Assembly: GCF_020733705.1 (NCBI RefSeq)
Contig: NZ_JAJFZM010000001.1
Location: 2,418,001 to 2,482,000, forward strand
Length of the DNA stretch: 64,000 bases
Direction: 5' to 3'
Source: Nocardia australiensis
Lineage (GTDB): Bacteria > Actinomycetota > Actinomycetes > Mycobacteriales > Mycobacteriaceae
The notes below the pieces were generated by a model. That model saw nothing but the letters and a program-made list of their open reading frames with translations. It did not search any database and had not been told where the DNA came from. Of the stretch, positions 1-9,199 are shown piece by piece (position 1 is the stretch's first letter; each line of letters begins with the position of its first letter). Made by a program: the position numbers and the translations under genes.

Positions 1-2157
1 GAGGGTGACCTGGCCTACCTCGGCCGCGCCGACGACCAGGTGAAGATTCGCGGCTATCGAATCGAAATCGGCGATATCGAAACAGCGTTGCTGCGACTAC
101 CGCAGGTCCGCGCCGGTGCGGTAGTCGTCCTACAGCGCCCCAGCGGGCCAACCCTGGTCGCCTTCGCGGTGCTGGCTGCCCGTGCCGACACCGCAACAAT
201 CGGCGCTGATTCTGTGGTGTTGCCGGTCGACGCCGCAGAGCCGGAGAGTGGCTTGTCGGGCGGTCACATCGCTGGCACTGGGCGCGAGACCGAGCCGCCC
301 ACCGACACGGCAATACTCGGTGTCGCAGCGTTGCGATCTGCTCTCACCGCCTGCCTACCCGCGTATATGGTTCCGGCGCGGATCATTTCGGTGCCGGAGC
401 TACCGGTCACCCCGAACGGCAAGCTCGACGTGCGGGCGCTCACTTCCCTCGGCCTCGCGACGTTGCAGAGCGCTGGTTCGGCCGAACGCACCCCGCCGCG
501 CACCGAAACCGAGCGGACTTTGTGCGTCGCACTGGCTGACGCGCTCGGCGGCACATCTCCCGGAATCGATGATGACTTCATCGCGCTCGGCATGGACAGC
601 ATCGTCGCGATCTCGTTGGTGAATGCGGTACGCCGGGCCGGTCTTTCGGTGAGTCCGGCCATGGTGATGGCTGATCCGACGGTCCGTGATTTGGCTGCCG
701 CGATCGAAGATCGTGCGGCGCAGTTGGATTCGGGTGCTTCGGTGACAGCTCAACCCGGCGAGGTATTACCGACACCGATCATGTCCTGGATGTACGAGCA
801 CGGCGGATTTCGCAGACTCGCACTCTCCACGCTGGTCTCGCTGCCCGCGGATTCGGATCGGTCCCGGCTCGAGTCGGTACTACAGGCATTGCTGGACGCA
901 CACGACATGCTGCGAGCCCGCGTCACGGCGACCGCGAGTGAACCCCGATTGGAGACGCGAGCGCCCGGAAGTGTTCGCGCGTTCGACATCTATCGTGAAA
1001 TCGACGCCAGCACAGGTGATTTCGAGAAACTTCTCGAGGAGTGCTCGCGAGCTGCTATCGATCGCATAGACCCGTTCGCGGGCATCATGATTCAGGCTGT
1101 GCGCTTCCGGAGACCCGATAAGGCGGACGTGCTGCTGCTGTCGATTCACCATCTCGCGGTGGACCCGGTCTCCTGGCACATCATTCTGGCGGATCTGGCC
1201 GATGCCTGGCAGCAGCTCGACAACGAACAGCCCATGCTCACCCCCGAACTCACCGGCTACCGGCAATGGTCGGAACTGCTGAATGAACGCCGCGACGAAC
1301 CGGAAGTGCTCGCCCAGCGCGACTTCTGGTCGGAGCAGCTCTCTGGCTCCGATCCCGAACTCGGCCTGCGCCGCCCGGACCCGTCGGTCGACACCTGGTC
1401 CTCGTACCGGCTGACCCCGTCGTTCACCACCGCGGAGATAACCCGGCGCGTTCTCACCGGGCTCGGACCCGATCGCGGCATGCGCGAATTCCTGCTCACC
1501 GCCCTGGCTATCACCCTCGCGACCTGGCGCGCCGAACGCGATCAGGATCCTTCGGACGGCGCACTCGTAGCGCTGGAGGGCCACGGCCGGGAAGACGCGA
1601 CCGTCGGCGCGGTCGACACGTCGCGCACTGTCGGCTGGTTCACCACCGTATATCCGGTCCGGGTCGGCGCGGGCTCGCCGATCGACATCACCCGCGCCGA
1701 ATCCGATCCGTACGCCGTCGCATCCATCATGAAATCCATTGCCGTGCAATTGGATAGTGTGCCGAACAAGGGTCTCGACTACGGCATCCTCCGCTACGGC
1801 GGCGCCAACCCGGAATTCGCGACCGCCCCGGATCCCCAGATCATGCTCGACTACCTGGGCCGTATGGACCTCGCTAGCTCGTCGAATGCGGCGTGGTCGC
1901 CAATCACGGATCTCGCTTTGCACAGGTGTCTTCCCATCGCACCCGAACCGGAGATGCCGTTGCGTTACGCATTAGACCTGGTAGTCGCGGTATATCCGGG
2001 CCGGGACGGCCCACAGCTGGCCACCCTGTTCCGCTGGAGCGACGCACTGTTCGACGCATCCGCGATCGACCGCTGCGCGGCCATTTGGCAACGCGCCGTC
2101 GCGGCCGTAGCGCACACACTCCAGGACAACCGAGTCGAAATCGAGGCAGCCCGATGA
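1..2157 (+). CDS. Non-ribosomal peptide synthetase, C-terminal part (A end, PCP, epimerization domain); 5' end outside window
   Basis: The frame is open from base 1, so the gene starts upstream. The visible 718 residues begin in the end of an adenylation domain: the A8 core GRADDQVKIRGYRIE is at bases 25-70 and the A10 core NGKLDVRAL near 415. A carrier domain follows, with GMDSI; its Ser codon at 598-600 is the expected phosphopantetheine site. The rest is an epimerization (E) domain: HHLAVDPVSW near 1147 (catalytic HHxxxD), EGHGRED near 1577, RTVGWFTTVYPV near 1625 and LDYLGRMD near 1850. These are E-type rather than condensation-type signatures. E domains convert the carrier-bound L residue to its D form. 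No thioesterase follows. The stop codon overlaps the start of the ABC transporter gene (ATGA), so synthesis and export are probably co-translated. The product cannot be told from this fragment because the substrate-specificity residues lie upstream. Confidence 0.93.
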   Translation, partial: EGDLAYLGRADDQVKIRGYRIEIGDIETALLRLPQVRAGAVVVLQRPSGPTLVAFAVLAARADTATIGADSVVLPVDAAEPESGLSGGHIAGTGRETEPPTDTAILGVAALRSALTACLPAYMVPARIISVPELPVTPNGKLDVRALTSLGLATLQSAGSAERTPPRTETERTLCVALADALGGTSPGIDDDFIALGMDSIVAISLVNAVRRAGLSVSPAMVMADPTVRDLAAAIEDRAAQLDSGASVTAQPGEVLPTPIMSWMYEHGGFRRLALSTLVSLPADSDRSRLESVLQALLDAHDMLRARVTATASEPRLETRAPGSVRAFDIYREIDASTGDFEKLLEECSRAAIDRIDPFAGIMIQAVRFRRPDKADVLLLSIHHLAVDPVSWHIILADLADAWQQLDNEQPMLTPELTGYRQWSELLNERRDEPEVLAQRDFWSEQLSGSDPELGLRRPDPSVDTWSSYRLTPSFTTAEITRRVLTGLGPDRGMREFLLTALAITLATWRAERDQDPSDGALVALEGHGREDATVGAVDTSRTVGWFTTVYPVRVGAGSPIDITRAESDPYAVASIMKSIAVQLDSVPNKGLDYGILRYGGANPEFATAPDPQIMLDYLGRMDLASSSNAAWSPITDLALHRCLPIAPEPEMPLRYALDLVVAVYPGRDGPQLATLFRWSDALFDASAIDRCAAIWQRAVAAVAHTLQDNRVEIEAAR

Positions 2158-3146
2158 ACGGAAAGGTACGCGACACTGTGAGTACCAGCACCGCCGCAAT
2201 CGTGGTCGAGGACGTGCGCAAGTCATTCGGTGACGTGCACGCGGTCCGCGGCCTGTCCTTCTCCGCCCCCGCGGGCAGCGTCCTCGGCGTGCTCGGCCCG
2301 AATGGCGCGGGCAAGACCACCACCGTCTCGATCCTGTCGACGCTCACCAAGCCGGATGCCGGACGCGCCATGGTGGCCGGCCATGATGTCGTCCGCGAGG
2401 CCGCGGCAGTCCGTGCGTCCATCATGCTGACCGGGCAGTACGCGGCGTTGGACGAGGTGCTGACCGGTCGCGAGAACCTGGTGCTTTTCGGCCGGTTGAT
2501 GGGTTTGCGCCCTAAACGGGCGCGGGCCCGCGCCGTGGAGCTGCTCGAACAGTTCGACCTGACCGCAGCGGCCGACCGACGCGTCGGCGGCTACTCCGGT
2601 GGTATGCGCAGACGTATCGATATCGCCTGTGGTCTGGTGCGCCGGCCGAAAGTGGTGTTCCTCGATGAGCCGACCACCGGCCTGGACCCGGTGAGTAGGC
2701 AGGGCGTGTGGTCGCTGGTGCGCCTCCTCAAGGAGCAGGGTGTCACGATTCTGCTCACCACGCAGTACCTCGAGGAGGCGGATGCGTTGAGCGACAACAT
2801 CATTGTCATCGACAAGGGCACCGTGATCGCCGAGGGCACCGCCGACGAACTGAAGGCCCGTTCCGGATCGAGCTTCTGCGAGGTGGTTCCGGTCGACGCG
2901 GCCGATGTGGCCGCTGTCGTCACCGCATTGCACGGCCTCGGCGCCATCACCGTCGCCGAATCCGCGGACCGGGTCTCGCTGCCTGCCCCGGACGGTGCGG
3001 CCACGTTGGCCGAGGCGCTGCGCCGAATCACCGATGCCCGAATCGAACTCATCGATATCGCATTGCGTCGCCCCTCGCTCGATGAGGTGTTCATCGAGCT
3101 GACAACTCCGCAGCGCGTCCCGGCAGCGAGTGAGGCGAACGCTTGA
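2154..3146 (+). CDS. ABC exporter ATP-binding protein, DrrA family
   Basis: This 330-residue ATPase powers an exporter whose membrane subunits are the next two genes. It has Walker A GPNGAGKTTT near residue 50, the ABC signature YSGGMRRRID, Walker B VVFLDEPTTGLDP and the switch histidine replaced by Gln in LLTTQYLEEAD, as usual in DrrA-type drug-resistance ATPases. The C-terminal 90 residues match the extra domain (DUF4162 type) of this family. I chose the ATG at 2154 because it overlaps the NRPS stop codon; the alternative GTG at 2178 would lose eight residues. Linkage to the NRPS suggests export of the peptide product or self-resistance. Confidence 0.93.
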   Translation: MNGKVRDTVSTSTAAIVVEDVRKSFGDVHAVRGLSFSAPAGSVLGVLGPNGAGKTTTVSILSTLTKPDAGRAMVAGHDVVREAAAVRASIMLTGQYAALDEVLTGRENLVLFGRLMGLRPKRARARAVELLEQFDLTAAADRRVGGYSGGMRRRIDIACGLVRRPKVVFLDEPTTGLDPVSRQGVWSLVRLLKEQGVTILLTTQYLEEADALSDNIIVIDKGTVIAEGTADELKARSGSSFCEVVPVDAADVAAVVTALHGLGAITVAESADRVSLPAPDGAATLAEALRRITDARIELIDIALRRPSLDEVFIELTTPQRVPAASEANA

Positions 3147-3919
3147 GTATCGAAACAGCCTCTGCCGCCACGATTCCTGCCGGCATGCAATGGAGTGCGT
3201 TGAGCGGGCGGACCATTCGCGGCGCCGTCCGCGAGGGCGATCTCGCCTTCGGTTTCCTGGCGCCGATGATCTTCTTCCTGTGCTTCTATGTGCCGCTGCG
3301 CAAATCGATGGAAGCAGTCGATGGCGGCTACGCACAGTATTTGGTGCCGGTAATAGTGCTGCAGGGAATGTTCTTCACCGCGATGTCGGCCGGTGATCGT
3401 GCCGCGCGCGACACCTTCAGCGGTATGGGAACTCGTATGCGCTCGATGCCGGTGCGGCCGTGGGTTCCGCTCGCGGCTCGAATGTCGGCGAATTCAGTGC
3501 GCGCAGTCGTCGGTTTGGCGGGTGCGCTGGTCATCGGCTCGATCTTCGGCTTCCGATTCCACAGTGCGGCAACCGCTCTCGTCTTCCTGGTGCTCGCGCT
3601 CGCTTTCGGTGTCGCATTGGTTGTCGGCGCGGATACCCTCGGTGTTGCCACGGGCAAGCCGGAGATCGGCGCGTCGGCACTGTTGGCGCCGCAATTGCTG
3701 TTGATCATGATGTCGACGGGTTTCGTTCCAGCGGAGGGCTTTCCGGGCTGGATCCAGCCATTCGTGCGCAATCAGCCGGTATCGCAGGCGGCCGCGGCCC
3801 TGCGTGATCTCGCCGAAGGCCGGTTCACTTCGGTGCTCGGCGTCGCGGCGGCCTGGGCCTTCGGTTTGATCGTGGCGTTCACCGTGGTGTCGGTGTGGGT
3901 GGAAAGGCGGCGGGCATGA
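3143..3919 (+). CDS. ABC-2 type exporter permease, DrrB-like (first)
   Basis: A 258-residue membrane protein with about six hydrophobic segments, the first around residues 38-55. The segment near residues 185-210 carries the GFVPAEGFPGWIQPFVRNQPVSQ pattern (shown here in part) of the ABC-2/DrrB family, where a short loop precedes the last membrane helices. The start is a TTG overlapping the stop of the ATPase gene (TTGA), and its own stop overlaps the ATG of the next permease. Such tight coupling implies one complex of ATPase plus two non-identical permeases. It is 20-25% longer at the N-terminus than the helix core requires; that leader is Ala/Ser/Thr-rich and presumably cytosolic. Confidence 0.9.
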   Translation: MSIETASAATIPAGMQWSALSGRTIRGAVREGDLAFGFLAPMIFFLCFYVPLRKSMEAVDGGYAQYLVPVIVLQGMFFTAMSAGDRAARDTFSGMGTRMRSMPVRPWVPLAARMSANSVRAVVGLAGALVIGSIFGFRFHSAATALVFLVLALAFGVALVVGADTLGVATGKPEIGASALLAPQLLLIMMSTGFVPAEGFPGWIQPFVRNQPVSQAAAALRDLAEGRFTSVLGVAAAWAFGLIVAFTVVSVWVERRRA

Positions 3920-4680
3920 GGACGCTGATCGACCAGAGCCTTGTGGAAACGGGCAGACTGCTGCGGCGCTGGCCGCGCGAGCAGGAGGTATTAACCTCGA
4001 CACTGGTCCTGCCGGTACTGCTGCTGCTGATGTATCAACTGGTGTTGAACAAGTTCCTCAGCGCGTCCACCGGTGTGGACGCCATCTACGGTTTCGTTCC
4101 GATGATCGCGGTGACCGGTGCCATGTACGGTGCGATGGGCACTGGCCTTTCGCTGTACGCGGAGCGGGAAAGTGGTCTGCTGCGCCGGTTTTGGGTGCTG
4201 CCGGTGCATCGCGCGTCCGCCCTGATCGGCAGGTTGCTCGCCGAATGCGGGCGTACCCTCATCGCCACGGTCGTCGTGGTCGCGCTGGGAGTCGCGCTGG
4301 GACTGCGTTTTCAACAGGGATGGTGGGGTGCACTCGGTGTGCTCGCCATTCCGGTGCTGTTGATTCCTGGCTTCGCCACGATGGTGATCACCGTCGGCGT
4401 GACCAAGGCGGGAAACAAGGTCGTCCAGCTGTTCTCGGCGCTCGTGCTACTGGGGATGTTCTTCAACTCCGGTTTCGTCCCGGTCGAGAACTACCCCGGC
4501 TGGCTCCAGCCGCTGGTCCGGGTTCAGCCGATGAGTTGCGCCATCGAGGCCATGCGCGCGTTCACTCTCGGCGGCCCCGTAGCGACCCCGCTTTTGCAAA
4601 CCCTCGCCTGGTCTGTCGGGCTATCTCTTGCCTTCGGCGCCCTAGCGGTTCGTGGCTACCGCGCGGCGGCCGAAAGTTGA
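3916..4680 (+). CDS. ABC-2 type exporter permease, DrrC-like (second)
   Basis: This 254-residue protein is the second membrane subunit. It has about six hydrophobic segments, a conserved cytosolic loop (ESGLLRRFWVLPVHRASALIG, around residues 85-105) and the C-terminal NSGFVPVENYPGWLQPLV-type motif that it shares with the preceding permease. I chose the ATG at 3916 because it overlaps the upstream stop (ATGA); a reading from 3895 would be inside the previous gene. It completes the DrrABC-like unit downstream of the NRPS. Confidence 0.9.
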   Translation: MRTLIDQSLVETGRLLRRWPREQEVLTSTLVLPVLLLLMYQLVLNKFLSASTGVDAIYGFVPMIAVTGAMYGAMGTGLSLYAERESGLLRRFWVLPVHRASALIGRLLAECGRTLIATVVVVALGVALGLRFQQGWWGALGVLAIPVLLIPGFATMVITVGVTKAGNKVVQLFSALVLLGMFFNSGFVPVENYPGWLQPLVRVQPMSCAIEAMRAFTLGGPVATPLLQTLAWSVGLSLAFGALAVRGYRAAAES

Positions 4681-4731
4681 TCTACCAGGGCAAACCGGTA
4701 ATCGGACGAACTGGACATATAGCTTCTCAAC

Positions 4732-4760
4732 TTGATCGTTACATCAGCTAATTATATAGT
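4732..4760 (+). promoter_or_regulatory. Predicted sigma70-type promoter of the MFS gene
   Basis: TTGATC at 4732-4737 and TATAGT at 4755-4760 are separated by exactly 17 bases in an AT-rich stretch that stands out from the GC-rich surroundings. Initiation would fall near 4767, giving a leader of about 26 bases to the GTG at 4793. Inference from sequence only. Confidence 0.6.
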
Positions 4761-4792
4761 TCGCTGGGGTAACCATTTTGTTAGGGGCCGTT

Positions 4793-6562
4793 GTGACAAT
4801 TCAAAATGATGATCTCGACCTGGCCGACGTCCAGACCATTCGCCGACGAATGCGATACGACCGAGAGCATCCGCATTACAAGTGGATCGTCCTGACGAAC
4901 ACGACCATCGGTGTCCTGTTGAGCGCGATCAACGCATCGATCGTGCTCATCTCGCTGCCCGCGATCTTCCGTGGTGTCGGACTGAACCCGTTGGCCGCCG
5001 GCAACGTCGGCTATCTGCTCTGGATGCTGATGGGGTACCTGCTCGTCACCGCCGTGCTTGTGGTGATGTTCGGGCGTCTCGGTGACATCTACGGCCGGGT
5101 CAAGATCTACAACCTCGGCTTCGCGGTATTCGCGTTCACCGCCGTCGCGCTGTCCTTCGATCCGTTCAGCGGCGGTGCGGGCGCGATGTGGATCATTATC
5201 TGGCGCGTGTTCCAAGGCGTCGGCGGCGCGATGCTGATGGCCAACTCGACCGCTATCCTCACCGACGCGTTCCCGGCCAAACAGCGCGGTACCGCGCTCG
5301 GCATCAATATGGTCGCCGCCGTCGCCGGCTCCTTCCTCGGCCTGCTCATCGGTGGTGTGCTGTCGGAATGGGATTGGCGCGCGGTGTTCTGGGTGAGCGT
5401 GCCGCTCGGCATCATCGGCGCCATCTGGTCCTACCGCTCGCTGCACGAGGTAGGGGAACGTACCCACGGCAAGGTCGACTGGGCGGGCACAATCACCTTC
5501 GCGGTCGGGCTCACCGCGCTGCTCACCGGCATCACTTACGGCATCCAGCCCTACGGTGGACATCCCACCGGCTGGACGAATCCGTGGGTGCTGGCGGCGG
5601 TCATCGGCGGGCTCGGCGGGCTCGGCGTCTTCTGCTTCGTCGAATCCAAGGTCGCCGAGCCGATGTTCCACCTCGCGCTGTTCCGCAACCGCGCCTTCGG
5701 CCTCGGGAACTTCGCCAACCTGATGGTCTCGATCGGTCGCGGCGGCATGCAGTTCATGCTGATCATCTGGTTGCAGGGCATCTGGCTTCCCCTGCACGGC
5801 TACAGCTTCGAATCGACGCCACTGTGGGCAGGTATCTACCTGCTGCCGCTTACCGTGGGATTCCTTGCCGCCGGACCGGTTTCGGGCTGGCTGTCGGACC
5901 GCTACGGTTCGCGCCCGTTCACCACCGGTGGTGCGATTGTGGCCGCCGTGACGTTCCTGCTGCTGCTCGTCATCCCCGTCGACTTCAACTACCTGGCCTT
6001 CGCGGTGATAATCCTGGTCAACGGCATCGGCTGTGGCCTGTTCATCTCGCCGAACACCGCCGCCATCATGTCCAGCGTGCCCGCCGCCCAGCGCGGCGCG
6101 GCCTCCGGTATGCGTGGCACGCTATTCAACGGCGGCAACGCTCTGTCCATGGGAATCTTCTTCTCCCTCATGGTCGTCGGCCTCGCCGCCAGCCTCCCGT
6201 CGGCATTGGATTCCGGCCTGCGCGCCCAGGGCGTGTCCCCGGGCGCCGCCGCCGACATCGCCAACATGCCGCCGGTCGCCAGCATGTTCGCCGCCTTCCT
6301 CGGCTTCAACCCCATCCAGGAATTGCTCGGTCCCACCGGGGAATTGGCCAAACCGGGTGTCAACGCCGATACCCTCACCGGCCAAGAATTCTTCCCCCAC
6401 CTCCTCACCGGCCCCTTCCACACCGGCCTGGTCGTAGTCTTTGTCTCCGCGGCCGTAATGATGTTGCTGGCGGCCATCGCCTCCTACTTCGCCGGCGATA
6501 AGACCATCGAGGAACAAGAGGCCGAACTCGCCGAGGCCGACGAACTGGTCGCTGCCCGCTGA
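4793..6562 (+). CDS. MFS transporter, DHA2 (14-helix) drug efflux type
   Basis: A 589-residue protein with about 14 hydrophobic segments. Motif A is seen as GRLGDIYGRVK between helices 2 and 3, and a motif C-like stretch VAAVAGSFLGLLIGG in helix 5, which marks drug/H+ antiporters of the EmrB/QacA class. A longer loop near residues 455-520 precedes the last helix. I chose the GTG at 4793: AGGGG lies five bases before it, and the predicted promoter would leave the alternative TTG at 4778 almost no leader. It probably exports a toxic compound, perhaps the product of the adjacent NRPS, but that link rests on proximity only. Confidence 0.85.
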   Translation: MTIQNDDLDLADVQTIRRRMRYDREHPHYKWIVLTNTTIGVLLSAINASIVLISLPAIFRGVGLNPLAAGNVGYLLWMLMGYLLVTAVLVVMFGRLGDIYGRVKIYNLGFAVFAFTAVALSFDPFSGGAGAMWIIIWRVFQGVGGAMLMANSTAILTDAFPAKQRGTALGINMVAAVAGSFLGLLIGGVLSEWDWRAVFWVSVPLGIIGAIWSYRSLHEVGERTHGKVDWAGTITFAVGLTALLTGITYGIQPYGGHPTGWTNPWVLAAVIGGLGGLGVFCFVESKVAEPMFHLALFRNRAFGLGNFANLMVSIGRGGMQFMLIIWLQGIWLPLHGYSFESTPLWAGIYLLPLTVGFLAAGPVSGWLSDRYGSRPFTTGGAIVAAVTFLLLLVIPVDFNYLAFAVIILVNGIGCGLFISPNTAAIMSSVPAAQRGAASGMRGTLFNGGNALSMGIFFSLMVVGLAASLPSALDSGLRAQGVSPGAAADIANMPPVASMFAAFLGFNPIQELLGPTGELAKPGVNADTLTGQEFFPHLLTGPFHTGLVVVFVSAAVMMLLAAIASYFAGDKTIEEQEAELAEADELVAAR

Positions 6563-6674
6563 TCGCGCCGTCGACCAGCCCCGCCTGATAGGTCCGGCCG
6601 CACCACCGTTCATGTGGCCGAAATGGGTTGAAACTCGTGGGCGACTCGGCGGGCGGGACCGTATTCTCGGCGGC

Positions 6675-6950
6675 GTGACCGACAGTTATGTCGAGGACCT
6701 CGCGCGTGCGAACACGGCCGTGGGTGAGCTGATCGCCGAAATTCGTTCGGAGCAATGGAAGGCGCCGACGCCGTGCACCGAATGGGACGTGCGGGACGTG
6801 GTGAATCACCTGGTGGTGATGAATCTGGTGTTCGTGGCTCTGCTCGGCGGCACCCCCGCGCCGGAGCGTGGCGTGAACCATCTTGGTGACGACCCGGTCG
6901 CGGCCTATCGGGCATCCGCGGCCGCGTTAGAGGCTGCCTTCGCCGTGTGA
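6675..6950 (+). pseudogene. Truncated maleylpyruvate-isomerase/DinB-like (TIGR03086 type) protein
   Basis: The 91 residues from the GTG at 6675 match the N-terminal half of actinobacterial TIGR03086 proteins: a helix, then PTPCTEWDVRDVVNHLV with the conserved His of this metal-binding fold, and DDPVAAYRASAAALEAAF. Family members run to about 190 residues, but the frame stops at 6950, just after the second helix, 50 bases from the end of the oppositely oriented HNH gene. The C-terminal half was not found nearby. It is probably a remnant. Confidence 0.6.
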
Positions 6951-7000
6951 AACCCGCTCCCCGGGCAATGGCATAAGCCATGGTTGACTGCGCGGCCGTG

Positions 7001-8476
7001 TCAGGCTGCGTTGCTGTCGGACGGCGGGTGTTTTCGCGGCCGTTGGTGGAGTTCATCGCGGTCGTGTATGTGGGTGAGGGCTTTGGCGAGGAGTTCGCCG
7101 GGGTGGTGGCGGTGGTTGACGCGTGGTGTTCGGGTGGGGTCGATGTGGGGTGGGGCTATCCAGGCGGTGCGGCCCGGGTGGGTTGAATCTGATTCGAGGA
7201 CAAGGGTTTTCCAGCCGCCGGGGCCATCGTGGATGAGGGCGTGGCAGTGATCGCAAGCCAAGGTCTCATTGCCGATATCGGTGAGCCCGCCGGTGTTCCA
7301 TCCGGTGACGTGATGGGTGGCGCAAAGGCTGGCCGGGGCATCACAGCCTGGCCGGGTGCAACCGCGGATGGACGCGATCAACGCCAGTCGTTGTCCGGCA
7401 CTGGCTAACCGTTTGGTGCGACCGAAATGTAGTGGCACGCCTCGGTGGTCGAACACCATAAGGAATGGTTGTGCACGCTCGGCGAGCTTCAACGCTTCGG
7501 CGACGGGGATGGTGCCGCCGGTAGCGGTGGTTGCGACACCCGCCGCGCGTTCTACGTCGGCGACGCTCATGGTCAGGATGGTCGAAACCGGTATTCCGCG
7601 ATGTGCCCCGAGTCGCTGGGCCGGTATCTCGAGTTGCAGCAGCGCTATCAGGCCGTCGTGATTGCGCTGCGCTACGGTCCGGTAGTCGCGAGCGGCAGCG
7701 GCGACCATCGCGTCACGGTCGATGTATTCGCAGTTCCCGGAGGGGCTTTCGGGGTCATCGGGATTATTCATCCCTGGTCGCGCCAGTTTCGCCAGTACCG
7801 GATCCAGTAGTGCGCGCAGGGTGGGGGTGATTTCACCATGAATGGGGGACATACCGTCAGCGCGTTGGCGTCCGATGGTGACCGCGCGCATCCGTTGACG
7901 GTCTCCGTCGTCGGTGAGTTTTCCGTCGGGGTCCAGATAGGCGAGTATCGCGTCGCCCACTTTTGGGATGTCGTCGGGGGAACCGGTGCGGGCATGTTCG
8001 GCGAGAACTTGTTCGGCCGCTTCGAAATCCGGATCCGAGGTGGAGCCGGGGACTCGTTTCAATACCGCTGCGATTCGGGCGGCGTGGTCGGCGGAAATAT
8101 CGCCCGCAACTAGCGCGGCGGCCGTTCGGGGGTGCTGTGGCTGGTGGGTTTCGCCGGACATGTCGTGCCACATGCCGAGGGAATGTGCGGCGGCGATCCG
8201 CCGGGTTGCTTCCTGACCGGACAGGCGAAGGGTTTCGGTCAGGAACCCCTTCGGTCCATGTGCGCCGACCCGGGCCGGGATGTGGCGTTCGATCACCTCG
8301 ACTGTCAGCCGGTTGGTCAGCGCGGTCAGCATGCGAGTGCTGCGTTCGACATCGCGCAGCAGATCGGTAACCGCGTCGTCGGAGAGGCTGGTAAGCGGCT
8401 CTTCGAGCAGGCTCGTCACAGCGGTCAGCAGCGGGTCGGTGACCCGCTGCTGACCCGCCTCACTGCTCGAACGCAT
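7001..8476 (-). CDS. DUF222 / HNH endonuclease-signature protein (13E12 repeat family)
   Basis: A 491-residue protein with an N-terminal helical DUF222 region (about residues 10-330) and a C-terminal HNH motif: CTRPGCDAP, then HHVTGW, GGLTDIGNETLACDHCH and ALIH (about residues 385-435), with the paired Cys expected to hold zinc. Mycobacterial relatives lie in REP13E12 repeats, multi-copy elements that behave as mobile DNA and as phage integration sites. The function of the family is not established; a homing-type nuclease is one idea. Here it abuts the truncated gene at 6675-6950, which fits an insertion followed by loss. I did not find clear terminal repeats. Confidence 0.85.
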   Translation of the reverse strand: MRSSSEAGQQRVTDPLLTAVTSLLEEPLTSLSDDAVTDLLRDVERSTRMLTALTNRLTVEVIERHIPARVGAHGPKGFLTETLRLSGQEATRRIAAAHSLGMWHDMSGETHQPQHPRTAAALVAGDISADHAARIAAVLKRVPGSTSDPDFEAAEQVLAEHARTGSPDDIPKVGDAILAYLDPDGKLTDDGDRQRMRAVTIGRQRADGMSPIHGEITPTLRALLDPVLAKLARPGMNNPDDPESPSGNCEYIDRDAMVAAAARDYRTVAQRNHDGLIALLQLEIPAQRLGAHRGIPVSTILTMSVADVERAAGVATTATGGTIPVAEALKLAERAQPFLMVFDHRGVPLHFGRTKRLASAGQRLALIASIRGCTRPGCDAPASLCATHHVTGWNTGGLTDIGNETLACDHCHALIHDGPGGWKTLVLESDSTHPGRTAWIAPPHIDPTRTPRVNHRHHPGELLAKALTHIHDRDELHQRPRKHPPSDSNAA

Positions 8477-8482
8477 GTTCTA

Positions 8483-8488
8483 ATGCTA
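8483..8488 (-). promoter_or_regulatory. Possible -10 element for a leaderless HNH-gene transcript
   Basis: On the minus strand TAGCAT is followed by six bases and then the ATG at 8476. This is the TANNNT spacing seen for leaderless actinobacterial transcripts. There is no recognisable -35 element and no ribosome binding site. Confidence 0.3.
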
Positions 8489-9199
8489 GCGGGAATGGCT
8501 GGCCTGCGCACTATCAAATGTATTCTGATCTGCGGCTTTTCACATTTGAACAGTGGGTGTGGGGTGAGATCAGTTCTGTGCGGATGCGCGAGGTGTTCGG
8601 CGCCTGCGTGGTGTCGAGTGACCAGTGATCTGTACGCCGATCCAAAGTCGGGAATCGGTCCCGCACAGTCCTCGCATCCACGATGTCTTGACGCTGAAAT
8701 GGCGAAATGCCCAGCGCGCCAGGGGTTTCGGTGGTCACGCAGGGCTGCGAGCGGTCGAACTCGCTATCGTTCACGTGTGTTGTGAAGGCGTCCCACTTGC
8801 TGGACGTGAAGACGAGCGCTGGGCCAGTGTGGTTTTGGAGCCTCGGATGCCTACATGCCCTCCGTCGAGGAACGCTACCTCAACACATTCCTGAGAGGCG
8901 CTGCTGCGGCTGCTCTTGAATCACTTGGCAGCATCTCGATCTATGGGATGTCATGCGTTAGGACTGCTGCGCCGCCCTGTTGGATCCGGCCGACCTCCCC
9001 GCCTCGGGTGCGAGGGTTTGGTTTGGTGTCCGAAATAAGTTCTCGGCAAACAGCATTCGCCGGTTCTATCGAAGCGTTTCTCGACCTGTTCCACGGCGAA
9101 ACTCCGGCGAAGCGCGCAGCGGCCCCATTGGACAGCGCACCCTTCGTTCAATGGTCCGACGGTTTCGTGCTGTGCCGTTGAGGAGGCCGGGCGTGACGA
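8489..9199. other. Region without a supportable gene (8489-9199)
   Basis: About 700 bases. A plus-strand reading frame of 108 codons runs 8855-9181, but it has no recognisable domain, no good ribosome binding site, and a mixed composition. The region may hold decayed DNA next to the HNH gene and the broken genes that follow. Confidence 0.5.

Noticed and set aside
880..1923. 347-codon minus-strand frame opposite the NRPS
   Set aside because: Shadow of the clear E-domain sequence.
1893..2153. Upstream extension of the DrrA gene
   Set aside because: Lies inside the NRPS in another frame; ATG at 2154 couples to the NRPS stop.
6951..7000. Hairpin ATGGC-ATAA-GCCAT between convergent genes
   Set aside because: Only five paired bases; too weak to call a terminator.
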